Below, one piece after another: positions 18,970-29,939 of a stretch of DNA of 64,000 nucleotides. Position numbers and translations under genes: made by a program. The notes below the pieces were generated by a model, which was given only the letters and a program-made list of their open reading frames with translations, did no database searches and was not told the origin of the DNA. The stretch is taken from contig CAUEEP010000856.1 in assembly GCA_958450365.1 (NCBI GenBank), forward strand, positions 1-64,000, read 5' to 3'. Numbering within the stretch: the stretch's first letter is position 1; each line of letters begins with the position of its first letter. The DNA comes from Mesorhabditis belari (lineage: Eukaryota > Nematoda > Chromadorea > Rhabditida > Rhabditidae).

Positions 18970-21900
18970 TTAGGGACACATCTTTGTTTCGATCACATAG
19001 GTGCCAACAATATCCGAATACAATCCATCACTTCCCGCATTTTCTCCCGAGTGTTTGTATCTAAAAGACATTTTTTTAACAGCTCTATTATCTCTTATTT
19101 TATCGCAAGCTCAATTCCAAAAGAAATCTCGTAAATCAAAGTTAAAATAATCTCAGAATTCTCACTTAAAACAAGCCCTCCACTCGTTGTTCAATGTGAA
19201 TTTCTTTCGGTCGAATTGTTCTCCGGGGATGTCCAATGAGGGAAAGATTACCTAAAGAGAAATTGAGACAAAGGCTTGAGTCGAACTGATGAACAGGCTA
19301 TTCAAGTAGGTAAAACAAACTTGTTCATAAAAATTGTCAATCTTACGAACACTCCCCGATCGTTCTCTCGGCCCCCAATCGGTCTTCACTGGTTGATCCA
19401 TGATCATCGTCATCACAGTTGAGCTAAAACGCAATTGACTCCTTTTATGTATGAATTTTCGCAAACAACTCTTACCTGTGCAATCTCACAAATGTCGTAT
19501 TCTTTCCTCCAGAAAGCCTGAAAATGCTATCCAATCGGGACATCCACCTAAACCACTTTTCTTAAGTCAGCTTAAAACTCAGTAAAAGGTACCTCGATAC
19601 TTCAAGAAGAGTATTTTGCGAGTTCGTTTTCTTTTTACCATCGACGAGCTCCAAAACACAGTGTCCTAAATGATTTTAAACTTTTAAAATTCATCGAAAC
19701 ACCCCCACCCTCTCGGCCTTGATGTGTTCTTCCCGAATCGCATCTACTCCATGGCTCCCATCGAAAAGCCAACGCCACATTCGTGTAGAATCTTTTCTAA
19801 AACGTAAATATTGATTCTAAGAATGTGAAATTCAAGGCATTTAATTAGCTATTTTCATTAAAATTTGATAAACTAGCCTCAATGATCGATCGTTTGAGAG
19901 CATACAGATGTATCGGCGTCTCCGGCACTTTTCGTATCGCTAGGTGTTGACCGGCGTCGGGGTGAAGCTTCTAAAGTTACATTGAATGCACTTAAAAAGA
20001 AATGGATTACCAGATATTGTTCGCATTTAAGATGACCCTTATCACAGATAGGCTCATTTTCGGGTCTATAGATGATGGGACGCCAGTTGAATTTCCATTG
20101 AGTATCCGGGTACATCTAAATGTTAATTAGTAATATTGAGTGTCGCGGAATGGAAAAACTGGCATTTACTTCCATAAAATTTACTTTAATCTCCTTAATT
20201 AAATTCCTTAATTAATTTCCTTAATTTAAATTTCCTTAATCACTCACATAAATCGGTTTCCCGCAGTCATTGCCACATTGATATGGAGGCGGTAATAAAC
20301 CCTTTTTGCCCACAGATTCACAGACCATTTTGCCTAAAATCTGCAAGTTTAGAAAGAATTGTTAAAACTGACCCATATCCGGACTCAGCTGAGAACGATT
20401 CTTCAAATTAGCATCATCCATCCAATTGACTCGATTGATCGGCGTCATTGCGTGGAGAATATAGAAATAGCGGACCTAAACATGGGTAAAAATTTCTTTG
20501 CCGCTGTGAAAGTATACCAATTTGATCGCGGTGTCATCGTAGCAAAAATACACACCAGCCGCCTTTGCTTCAGCCTAAAAAAATCAGATAAACTTACAAC
20601 TAAAGACATAAACTTACATTATGAATATGTAAAGTTTTTCCAATTTGTTCGAAGGTTTGTCGTCGCATATGGGGCAAAAATCCGCGCTCTCTAGACTGAT
20701 CTCTAAAAAAACAAATTTTTTAAAACAAACAAGACAATAAACAACTTATGTTTTCACAAAAACAAGAAACGCACCGATTTCCGGGCATGTAAGACGGATC
20801 AGAGTCCTCTGGTCCATAGAATTCGTTCGGGCTTCTATTGATCTCGGAGTTGAGTCGCAAAAATTGCACGCCAACATCCGCGTGTTGCAACTTCTAAATG
20901 TGGCAACAATAGCAGAAAATCGAAAAGAATTGTACCTTATTCTTCTGGTAATGATCGAAGAAGTCGTACACTTTTGCGGCCCAACCCCACATTTTGATCT
21001 TCCCATTTGAATCGAGACCTCTAAAATTCGAATAGAACATTTTGTTTAGATCCTATGGACGAAACTAACCGTTGACAAACTTTGCACGTGAAAGAAATAT
21101 GGTCGCCAGGCCAGTAATAGATGTGTTTCACCTAAAGAAACCTTTATTGTTTATACAAAGTTTATATTAACCTTCATTGGAAGGCCATTCTCGTTACATT
21201 CAGCCACTTCGGCGCCTGTGAAACGATGATGAACATACCTAAAATGAAAAGTTCTTAAATTTTGTAATTTAGCAGAAGTAAAGGCATTGATAATTGTTAT
21301 AGTACTAATGCATAAGTTTATTTTACGCTAAAAACATAACTCAAACAAGTAACAAGCTGGAAATCCATTTATTTCTTCAACCCACAAACCTCCACAATCG
21401 AAACGATGTTCTCGTGTCGGTGTTGGTCCACGTGTTGGTCCACGATTTTCCATCAGGCAAAGGAAGCTAAAAATTAAACATAAACATTGAATTTCAAGTT
21501 ATTCTACGTACGAAAAAACGACAATAAGCTACCCACCAAAGGCAACGGATCTCCTTTCGGCTTGTTCAGTTGATGTAATTTTTTGTCTCCCTCGCGAATC
21601 GCTGGCGTAGTAGTTGGCTAAATTAGTACTAAGGGCTTGTGGGGGGGGGGGCACTTTTAGTTTTAGAAAAAATCTAAGCCTGCTAAGCTAGCACGGAGCT
21701 AAGTTAAGAGCATTCCCAGCATGTTTCAATTTCTATTTCTATTTCTATTTGATTTCCAAATGTGAGCAACGACATAATGCTGGGTGGTGAGTGCAACAAG
21801 TTGGCAAATCATCGAATAGATGTATCCAAAAGGTATTGAAACGGTTACCAATCGATTCATCCTATTTTCTTTCCTCTAGGGAAATCAAATGGGCTGAATC

Positions 21901-22388
21901 GATTGGTAACCGTTTCAACACCTTTTGGATACATCTATTCGATGATTTGCCAACTTGTTGCACTCACCACCCAGCATGCTCACATTTGGAAATCAAATAG
22001 AAATTGAAATTGAAACATGCTGGGAATACTCTTAAAATAGTATGAACTAGCTTAGCAGGCTTCGATTTTTTCAGAACAAAGGAAAAATACAATCATTCAA
22101 AACATTGGGTTTGACAAAGTCAAACTAAAAGTGATCCCTCCTCCCCCACAAGCTGATCAATTCGAAAGGAGATCCGTGTTCCAAAGTTAAAAACGCATAA
22201 CAATATACCAATTTCGTCGTCTGATTACCGTCTTTTCTCGCGTCGACGAAAAGTCCTCGAAACGACAAGAGAATTGCCAACTAAAACAAAGAAATGTTTA
22301 AAAAGATAATGAAGTTTATTTTACAAAAAACAACATTAAAAAGTACCAATACAAATAGAGAGTTGAGGCGCTGAACGGGCATCATCAT
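18970..22388 (-). CDS. Ig-like secreted protein, 20 exons, intact (G2)
   Basis: Twenty exons join to about 559 codons: 22388-22347, 22280-22229, 21617-21533, 21466-21341, 21238-21172, 21131-21070, 21020-20936, 20893-20775, 20702-20618, 20574-20518, 20475-20373, 20333-20248, 20115-20011, 19970-19878, 19796-19709, 19665-19593, 19547-19476, 19423-19321, 19251-19166 and 19060-18970. It starts MMMPVQRLNSLFVL and continues with a hydrophobic exon (LAILLSFRGLFVDA), so it is probably secreted. An Ig-V-like fold is suggested by WPGDHISFTCKVC and AGVYFCYDD. Later come FRWEPWSRCD, thrombospondin-like, and GTYVIETKMCP before the stop. All junctions keep phase. The exception is exon 14/15, where the only phase-correct donor is GC rather than GT. 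The ligand is unknown. A 519-bp foldback lies in intron 2. G7 is its close paralog. Confidence 0.7.
21635..22153. mobile_element. Foldback element in intron 2 of G2
   Basis: The element is almost entirely an inverted repeat. It runs from GCTTGTGGGGG through CCCAGCATGTTTCAATTTC and GGTTACCAATCGATT, then a centre of about 40 bp, and back in reverse complement to CCCCCACAAGC. Parts of the left arm are deleted relative to the right. There is no coding capacity. The copy at 45554-45910 sits in the same intron of G7 but lacks the centre and most of the inner arms. Confidence 0.75.
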
Positions 22389-22591
22389 GATAAAATGATT
22401 AAAAAAATTTTCGAATTGTGAAATTTAAACGAATGTAAATTTTGAATGTAAATTTTAGTAAATGTAAATTTTAGCTTTCAATGCTTCTAAAAATAAACTT
22501 TTCAGCGTTGTAATCAAAAGAAAGCGGATAATAGCGGAAACAAATTAAAAATTACAAAATTTAAGAATTTTTCATTTTAGGCGCCGAAGTG
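22389..22591. promoter_or_regulatory. Short divergent interval upstream of G2
   Basis: Only 200 bp separates the G2 start from the inverted partial copy G3. It holds AATGTAAATTTT direct repeats (22432-22476) and AT-rich sequence. It must contain any G2 promoter, or else the promoter lies within G3. The right end matches the intron before the exon that begins at 21238, so it is the inversion junction. Confidence 0.3.
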
Positions 22592-23010
22592 GCTGAATGT
22601 AGCGAGAATGGCCTTCCAATGAAGGTTAATATAAACTTTGTATAAACAATAAAGGTTTTTTTAGGTAAAACAGATATATTACTGGCCTGGCGATAATATT
22701 TCTTTCACGTGCAATGTTTGTCAGCCGTTAGTTTCGACTGTATAGGATCTAAATAAATGTTCTGTCCGAATTTTAGAGATTTTCCCTCAAATAGGAAGAT
22801 CAAAATGTGGGGTTGGGCCGCAAAAGTGTACGGCTTTTTCGATCATTACCAGAAAAATAAGGTACAATTCTTGAATTCTTTTCGATTTTTTGCTATTGTT
22901 GCCACATTTAGAAGTTGCAACACGCGGATATTGGGATGCAATTTTTACAACTCAACTCCGAGATCAATACAAGGCCGAACGAATTCTATGGATCAGAGGA
23001 TTCCAAAAAT
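22592..23010 (+). pseudogene. Ig-like family fragment G3
   Basis: Exons AEVAECSENGLPMK, GDNISFTCNVC, then MWGWAAKVYGFFDHYQKNK and most of the next (QFLQLNSEINTRPNEFYGSE) are present in order. The copy then breaks off after GGATCAGAGGATTCC and joins lectin-flank sequence. It lacks a leader and all downstream exons. It is arranged head to head with G2. Confidence 0.75.
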
Positions 23011-23029
23011 CTAAGGAAATTTGAAAAAA

Positions 23030-23600
23030 ATTCCATCAATCTAAGGAAATTTGAAAAAAATCTGAAAACACACAGACATTTCAATTCATTTCGAAATACA
23101 AAAAATGTTATTCAGTCACAGTTTCAGCTTGTTGTTGTGATTCAAACTCTAATTCATCAAAGATTGAGTAGAGAAGACAACGCTAGACAAGAAATTTGTT
23201 GGGCAATAAAGGGAAAGGAGGGGAAAGCCCGATTCGTTTAGTCATCAGTTGATTTCGATTAAGGAATTTCCGTCGGCAAACAATGAGTTAACGACTCAAA
23301 CGCATCAGGAATTCTTTTTTGGAAAAAGAAACGCTTATTCTCTCAAGAAAAGATGGAGAGCCTTCGATAGTGACAGTTTCAAGCAACAAAAAAACAAAAA
23401 CACCGGCTTTTTCAGGAAACGGAAAATGATGAATCGGACAAATGTGAAGCGGAGGCTTTGCGCGGGCTACTATGAGAACCACTCCGTGGGAAAGAGCACG
23501 ACTGAGTGCAAGGGAGGCGCTTTTTGCGTGTGGGACGTGTTGGAAATTCTGCATTTAGAATCAAAAGTGAAGGTGCAACATGGGGGTGGACGGGTTGAGC
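23030..23600 (+). pseudogene. Lectin 3' flank plus ET-module exon fragment (E3)
   Basis: A lectin 3' flank (with a tandem ATCTAAGGAAATTTGAAAAA near 23010-23060) is followed by the second ET-module exon. The frame LCAGYYENHSVGKSTTECKG is recognisable against the intact ET gene. The segment ends at GGGTTGAGCAC, where the Tc3-like sequence begins. Confidence 0.55.
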
Positions 23601-24422
23601 ACAAAACACAAAAGTGACCTATGGTACTCATAATTCTATTTTAGATCATTTTAGATCATTTGGAGCGACGAAAAGAAGGTCAACCTTGATGGTGCTGATG
23701 GTTTTCGAAGATATCGGATGGATTCACGAAAGCCGGGCCTGGTCTTCAGCACGAGGAACTTTGGAGGTGGATCATGTAAAGTATGGGGAGCCTTTCGAAA
23801 CGGTGAGCTGGTCGGCTTAGAGTTTATTTCGACCCGGATGACATCGCTTGACTATCAACAGGTGTTGGACAAACATCTAGCCGTCTATCTGAACAATAAT
23901 CCGGGCAATAACTTTATTTTTATGCACGATAACGCGAGTATTCATGCAAGTTGCTCCACAGGAGATTGGCTGACAAAACGGAAAATCGACACTCACTCGG
24001 GCTACTTGCAGCCCCGACTTGAACCCCATTGAAAATGTGTGGGGGACAGTGGTTCCAGATGTCTACAACCGAAACAGCGCTCCATGACCTTGTCTCTTCG
24101 ATGCCGAGACGTCTTTTTGGAGTTGGATTAAAAGAAGGAGGGGCCATACATTATTAAATTATTTGGTTCGTGTTGTTATTTTTATTTCTGTTAACTTTTT
24201 CTTGATAAAATAAAAGTGCGTCTATAATTTTTTGACAGCTGATAAAACGTTTTTTGTACGATAAAGTACTTTGGATGAGTGAAACGCCTTTAAATTTTGC
24301 ATGGATTTTTTTTTTTCTCACATTAAAGAAACTAAAAAAAATACTTTTCACTGGACTAAAACTTATATCCGGCTCTAAACAAGCGAAAAACAGGGTGCGT
24401 CTATAATTCTTTTATAGAGTGT
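23600..24422 (+). mobile_element. Tc3-like transposon, 5'-truncated, with transposase remnant (T2)
   Basis: The C-terminal two thirds of a Tc3-type transposase is visible. It shows SDEKKVNLDGADGF (first Asp), NFGGGSCKVWGAFRNGELVG, NNFIFMHDNASIHASCSTGD (second Asp) and, in a shifted frame, DLNPIENVWG (Glu). This is the DDE pattern of cut-and-paste transposases. At least one frameshift separates the last two motifs. Two copies of GCGTCTATAATT end-motif lie about 180 bp apart at the right end (24215 and 24395). The N-terminal half and left end are lost at the junction with E3. Confidence 0.85.
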
Positions 24423-24519
24423 ATTTCTTTTTACGGATGTGGGTAAATGTTGAATTTTTTGATCGAAAAGAGCAAAATGTAGATTTGCTGAGAGTTGAGT
24501 CTTTTTGCAGCTTTAGATA

Positions 24520-24700
24520 ATATTTTTTGACTTGACTTGACTTGATTCAGATAAAGCCTTTGCAAAATCGATTCTCTTCTGTTGCAGGACAAGACACGAC
24601 AGAATTGACGAATGAACGGATATCCGAGATCCCAAACCGATCCAAAAGTATTGCCATCATCGTAAAAGATCGCGAAGAATCACCTGAAATTGCAAGGCTT
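24520..24700 (-). pseudogene. Family M fragment (copy 2)
   Basis: Reverse complement of the exon at 15540-15720 (WDLGYPFIRQFC). It is flanked by a CTTGACTTGACTTGATT run. No other receptor exons are present. Confidence 0.4.
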
Positions 24701-24884
24701 GTGTTGACCGCATTTTTCTGCTTTTAAATCATATACCAAATTTCGCCATTTATAGGACCGCTTTTTCATTTCAAATTTATTCAAATTCAAAATAGAACTC
24801 TCGTCCCCTTTCCCTTTGTAGGTGCGAAAAAAGGAGAATCTGTTTAAATGTCAACGTCGAAAACATGAAAATTTCTTTATTCAG

Positions 24885-25226
24885 CGCAATCCGAACAACG
24901 AATATTCTTTGGAATGGACGGATGGAAGTGCGCTGGATTTCACGAATTGGATATGGGGAGATCCGGATTTCGACACTAATGCTATGGTGAAATTTTCAAC
25001 ATGAAAGCATCGATATCGATTTGAATTTCCAATGCACAATTAATCCGAAAATGCTTCTATCAATCTAAGGAAATTTTTTGTGTAAAATCACGCAGAATAT
25101 GTTCTCAAAGGATTTCCATCAGAAATGAACACATTTCAGCTTTGGAGCATGAATGGGAAATGGTCGCTCTTTCTTCCATGGGATCAATTCGCCAGTTTTA
25201 TCTGCAAAAGAAGCTCTCAATTCTGA
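24885..25226 (+). pseudogene. C-type lectin fragment L3 (last two exons)
   Basis: Exons 24885-24986 (EWTDGSALDFTNW, GDPDFDTNAM) and 25140-25226 (NGKWSLFLPWDQFASFICKR and stop) match L2 exons 5 and 6 and are open. The first four exons and the leader are missing. Upstream sequence is block N-like and M, so this is an orphan 3' end. Confidence 0.75.
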
Positions 25227-25328
25227 TAATTCTTCGTGTTCCTTTCTGTGGACAAAAACCAATAAATTGCATTTTATCTATTCTTCTGAAAACAAACATT
25301 TCACTTCTCGCAAATAAACGTTTTTCAG

Positions 25329-25496
25329 TCACAAGAAATTGTTTTTGGAAAATAAAGGAAAGGAGGAGGAAGACCTTCTTTGCCCTTTATGTGATCGATC
25401 TTCCGGGAAAGATGTGCCAAACCTTGTCATCACGATTGGAGGAAATGATTACACAGTGGATCCATCAAATTTCATGGGTCAATATGATGTCGGAAA
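25329..25496 (+). pseudogene. Aspartyl-protease-like exon downstream of L3
   Basis: Paralog of 15094-15261 with the same TTTTTCAG acceptor and GTGAGC donor. It reads VPNLVITIGGNDYTVDPSNF, slightly closer to the protease pattern. It is an orphan exon. Confidence 0.45.
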
Positions 25497-25809
25497 GTGA
25501 GCTGAAATCTGAGCTCGAGTATGGCTCGAATAGCTCGAGCTTCAATATGCCCCAACATGTCCTATAGGTCTTCTAGCTTGGTTGGCCCACGCAACTTTTT
25601 TTAATTATTCCAGGTCAGAAGGTATGTAAAAGTTGCGACACTTAAACCTCTAAACCAAGCAAAAGTTAGCTCTAAACCTGGCCTCTTGTCTTGGGAATTT
25701 TCCCTTGGATCATCCTATGATTTAGGGCTCCACATTTAGGGCTGATTTAGGGATTTGGGGCTTGAAATGGTTTTGAACAAAATCAGAAATACATGCGGTC
25801 AACGCAAGA

Positions 25810-25905
25810 GTTGAACTTTCAAGTGTTTCTTTGCGATCTTTAACGATGATGGCAATACTTTTGGATCGGTTTGGGATCTCGGATATCCGTTCATTCGTCA
25901 ATTCT
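25810..25905 (+). pseudogene. Family M fragment (copy 3), truncated
   Basis: The M exon is cut after CATTCGTCAATTCT and joined to the 67-bp tandem repeat upstream of gene K. Confidence 0.4.
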
Positions 25906-25918
25906 CGTGATTTCTCGG

Positions 25919-26052
25919 AGACGCGTTTGAGACACGCGTACTAACTCAAAATAGACTTTCTATATTTTGAGCTGAATTAATTTCTAGACGTGTTTAAGAC
26001 GCGCGTACTAACTCAAAATAGATTTTCTATATTTTGAGCGGAATTAATTTCT
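25919..26052. repeat. Two 67-bp tandem units with ACGCGT/GCGCG motifs
   Basis: Units 25919-25985 and 25986-26052 each contain ACGCG...GTACTAACTCAAAATAGA and TCTATATTTTGAGC. A single, inverted unit occurs at about 38455-38515 upstream of the ET gene. The position suggests a shared upstream control region. Confidence 0.75.
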
Positions 26053-26210
26053 TCCTCTTCAATATCGTTTTTCAATCAATGAGATAAAAGTCTTTATTTC
26101 CTTTCGTTTTTCACTTTCAAATCATCTAGAGTTTTGTATAGCATAGATGAGCAATAATTTCCTTTCTTGTTTCTCCTTTCATCTACATTCTATAGAAAAA
26201 CAATTTAGCG

Positions 26211-26782
26211 ATGCGAAAACTTTTGGTGGCGATGATGTTGATGGTGACTGTGACTGTGACTGTTGCCCTTTCGTCGAGTACCAGCCCCGAAAAACAGGTT
26301 AATAAAAAAAGAGTTTCCCATGGTAAGTGGTAACAGCAGAAAGGTAGTTTGTCGCCTTACCCTTAAAACCATTGAAATAAAATGTTAGCTTGATATTTTT
26401 AGAAAATTTACTAAAGAAGTTTTTAAGCTTCAAGATTTAAAGTTGTCTGAACAAAAACCGGTTCTGGTTACGCCAGGGTTTTCCGAGGTTCCATCGAAGG
26501 TTAGTTAGTAAAGCGACTTCAATTTTCCGAACCCCTTCGATGGTCATTAACAAGGTTCAACGGCTGTATTTGGGTTCAATTGAATTTCAGGAAGTGTCAA
26601 TCAATTTTGATGCAGCTTTACTCACACTTCGCAACTTTTCCATCAAAACTGGTTGTTACGAAGAATGCATGCTGGCATTCATTCAAGGAAGCAAGAGATG
26701 TATCTGCAAACGGCTCGCCGGGCCAGAAATCTTTGACTTGTCGTTGGCTCTTTCAATGACAGCCGATGAGCTTTTAAGCTAA
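26211..26782 (+). CDS. Small secreted Cys-containing protein (gene K)
   Basis: Three exons join in phase 0 to about 116 codons: 26211-26297, 26428-26499 and 26591-26782. Exon 1 is a signal peptide (MRKLLVAMMLMVTVTVTVAL) nearly identical to that of the ET gene at 38315. The mature part is unrelated to ET modules: KLSEQKPVLVTPGFSEVPSK, then INFDAALLTLRNF and a Cys cluster CYEECMLAFIQGSKRCIC. A poly(A)-type AATAAA follows at 26796-26801. The acceptor of exon 2 (TTTTTAAG) is weak, and an alternative TATTTTTAG lies 24 bp upstream but out of phase. The family is not recognised. Confidence 0.5.
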
Positions 26783-26802
26783 TCGTAATGTGTTCAATAA
26801 AT

Positions 26803-27333
26803 GTTAAGTTTATCACTTACAGACAACGGAAATCTTAAATCTGATAATTGGACAAAATAATACAGACCGTCAGTAATGAAAATCCAGTAACATATTGCCT
26901 GTGAAAGAAGCCCCAGGAGTTTCTAGCTTTTTGTTTTGCTACTCTGGCCTTATTCAGAATTTTTTTGACCAAATCACTTCTTGATTAAATTTATATCAGA
27001 ACTGTGCGAATATTCGGCTTCTGATGTTTTGGTAGGCGCCGTGGGTAGAATTTTAACTGGAGAAAGTTCGAATTTGAAACTCGGATAATTTAGTTAATCC
27101 GTAGAGTCCTGGTTTGCACTAATTTACAGAGTATCTCACAAGAGCCCGGATTTTTCTCGAGAACTTTATCTGTAACCTCAATTCATCGTTTTTGCTGGCA
27201 ATTTGTCTAAAATTCGATCTGAGAATCCTCGGGACACTTTTATGAAAAAATTCTGCTTTTTTTTCTGCTTTAACACACTCGTGACATAGCTCGAGCTAAG
27301 GTTCTCCTAACCACTTGCTCGGAACCTTTCATT
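26803..27333. other. No gene recognised; carries one 53-bp direct repeat
   Basis: ATTAAATTTATATCAGAACT at 26984 starts a segment of about 53 bp that recurs at 27874-27926. The two copies bracket the open segment at 27334-27878. No other structure is seen. Confidence 0.45.
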
Positions 27334-27878
27334 ATGGAAACGATCACAAAGCATCGGCTCGTTTTCGCGATTCGTGAACGCAATGTATTATCTCAAAAAT
27401 CTTCCACCTTGATGATCTGGTATTTGAGAATGAGCGATCCATCGCCGTATGACCCCCAGAAACGCTTTAATCATCAAGTTTACATTCATTCGTATCCATC
27501 TTTTCTTGTGCGGCTGATCAAGACAAATTTCCAAGCATTCACTGAAATCTATGAGCTACATGGAGTCAATGCACCTCAACTATACTTGAACAAGAAACAA
27601 GGGAAACTTTTTGCCGATTCGATTGACAAGTGCACATTCAATGATATGTTCTCACTACTAAAGAACCATCCAAAAGAAAAAACTGTTACTTTGAGGTTAA
27701 ATCCTATGAAAATGCTTATGGGAAAAGTCTACTCGATGACGTGGATAAGGTGTCAGAAAGGTTGATGCGACTACTGCCAGCCGAGGATCGAATTCGATTA
27801 GCGAGAATGAAAATTCAGACGCTAAAGAAGCTTGGTCATAACGAAACAGGATGGAGATGCTATCTACCAACTAATTAA
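27334..27878 (+). CDS. Unrecognised open segment, probably a multi-exon gene part
   Basis: A 143-codon frame begins METITKHRLVFAIRERNVL and includes IHSYPSFLVRLIKTNFQAF and DSIDKCTFNDMFSLLKNHP. Overlapping its end, another frame gives LLDDVDKVSERLMRLLPAED and a stop at the TTAATTAA near 27878, so a splice or a frameshift is required. It occurs once in the window. I do not recognise it. Confidence 0.35.
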
Positions 27879-27926
27879 ATTTATATCAGAGCTGTGCGAA
27901 TAATCGGCTTCTGATGTTTTGTTAGG

Positions 27927-28151
27927 CGACTGTGACTGGTGACTGTGACTGTTGTCCTTTGGTCGAGCAATTTGGACGAAATTCCCACAAAGCGCACATG
28001 CTACGTTACGAGTCACCATTACTACGTGAATTGGACCCAGTCGGAGCATAGAGAACCGCACGAGAGAAGTTGTTCCGAAAACAAACCGCATTGTGTCACG
28101 TTGACGTTTAAATCGGGGAAAGTGTCGTACGGATGCTGGCGTTGCCCGGTA
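27927..28151 (+). pseudogene. First ET-module exon lacking its start
   Basis: It matches the first exon of the intact ET gene from TVTVV onward: RTCYVTSHHYYVNWTQSE, SCSENKPHCVTLTFKSGK and VSYGCWRCP, with the Cys pattern kept. The ATG and most of the signal peptide are replaced by the direct repeat. Downstream it is fused to an Ig-like exon at about 28165. Confidence 0.7.
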
Positions 28152-28167
28152 ACCCTTTGGTTTCAAA

Positions 28168-29630
28168 TGGGCCGAAGTGGCTGAATGTAGCGAGAATGGC
28201 CTTCCAATGAAGGTTAATATAAACGTTGTATAAACAATAAAGGTTTCTTTAGGTAAAACACATCTATTACTGGCCTGGCGATAATATTTCTTTCACGTGC
28301 AAATTCTATCAACGGTTAGATTTGTCCATAGGATCTAAATATAACATTCTGTTCGAATTTTAGAGGTCTCGATTCAAATGGGAAGAAACGTGGGGTTGGG
28401 TCGCAAAAGTATACGGCTTTTTCGATCATTACCAGAAGAATAAGGTAAAATTCTTCAATTCTTTTCGATTTTCTGCTATTGTTGCCACATTTAGAAGTTG
28501 CAACACGCGGATATTGGGATGCAATTTTTACAACTCGACTCCGAGATCAATGCAAGGCCGAACGAATTCTATGGATCAGAGAATTGTGATCCGTCTTACA
28601 TGCCCGGAAATCGGTGCGTTTCTTGTTTTCGTTAAAACATAAGTTGTTTATTGCCTTGTTTGTTTAAAAAAATTTGTTTTTTTAGAGGTCAGACCACAGA
28701 GCACGGATTTTTGCCCCATATCCGACGCCAAACGTTCGAACAAATTGGAAAAACTTTGCACATTCATAATGCAAGTTTATGTCTTTAGTTGTAAGTTTAT
28801 CTGATTTTTTTTAGGCTGAAGCAAGGGCGGCTGGTGTGTATTTTTGCTACGATGACACCGCGTTGCATTTGGTATACTTTCACAGCGGCAATTAAACTTT
28901 TACCCATGTTTAGGTCCGTTATTTCTATATTCTTCACGCAATGACGCCGATCAATCGAGTCAATTGGATGGATGATGCCAATTTGAAGAATCGTGTTCCA
29001 CTTAGTCCGGATATGGGTCAATTTTAACAATTCTTTCTAAACTTACACATTTTAGGCAAAATGGTCAGTGAATCGCCTGACAAAAAGGCTTCAATACCGC
29101 CTCCATTTCAATGTGGCAATGATTGCGGGAAACCGATTTATGTAAGTGATTAAGGATATTAAATAAAATGGGTAAACTGCCTTTTAGTTCAACTGTGATG
29201 ACGATGACCAGTGAAGACCGATTGGGGGCCGAGAGAACGATCGGGGAGTGTTCGAAAGATTGACAATTTTTATGAACAAGTTTGTTTTACCTACTTGAAT
29301 AGCCTGTTCATAAGTTCGACTCAAGCCTTTGCCTCAATTTCTCTTTAGGTAATCTTTCCGTCGTTGGACATCCCGGGCGAACAATTCAACCGAAAAAAAT
29401 TCACATTGAAAAACGAGTGGAGGGCTTGTTTTAAGTGAGAATTCTGAGATTATTCTAACTTTGATTTACGAGGTTTCTTTTGGAATTGAGCTTGCGATAA
29501 AATAAGAGATGATTGAGCTGTTAAAAAAATCTCTTTTAGATACAAACACTCGGGAGAAAATGAGGGAAGTGATGGATCGTATTCGGATATTGTTGGCACC
29601 TATGTGATCGAAATAAAACAGTGCACCTAA
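28168..29630 (+). pseudogene. Ig-like family copy G4, internally deleted
   Basis: The copy begins inside the AEVAECSENG exon, has SFTCKFYQ, and loses four bases in the next exon (GGAAGAAACGTGG versus GGAAGATCAAAATGTGG). It continues to the GNDCGKPIY exon, then jumps at about 29163 to the intron before the exon with GPRERSGS, so five exons are missing. A further small deletion removes the IMDQ part. The last exon reads VIEIKQCT and TAA at 29630. Confidence 0.75.
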
Positions 29631-29639
29631 AATGGTAGT

Positions 29640-29935
29640 GCAAAGTTCTAGAGGAAATTGAACTCTGACAAGGAATCATTTAGGTTGACTTTAAGTTTTG
29701 TGCCCAAGTTTTTTACTTCCTTATCTAAACCTCATCTATTTTAGCACCTTATCATGTAGACATTAAGAAAAAAGAATTTTGCAGCTCGTGCAGCACGAAA
29801 AAATTTTTAGGCCAAGCCAACGTTTGGATTTGGCTTGGCCTGAAATTTCGGGCCTAGGAACAGCACTGGCTGGGATGAATGTTTTTGCCAAATAAAGCAA
29901 ATTTTCAAGAACTTGTGTACAAAGAACATTTATTG
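29640..29935 (-). repeat. Block W copy
   Basis: Reverse complement of the 18460-18960 type block, with the inverted repeat GGCCAAGCCAACGTTTGGAT followed by TTGGCTTGGCC near 29812. Confidence 0.5.
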
Positions 29936-29939
29936 ACCA

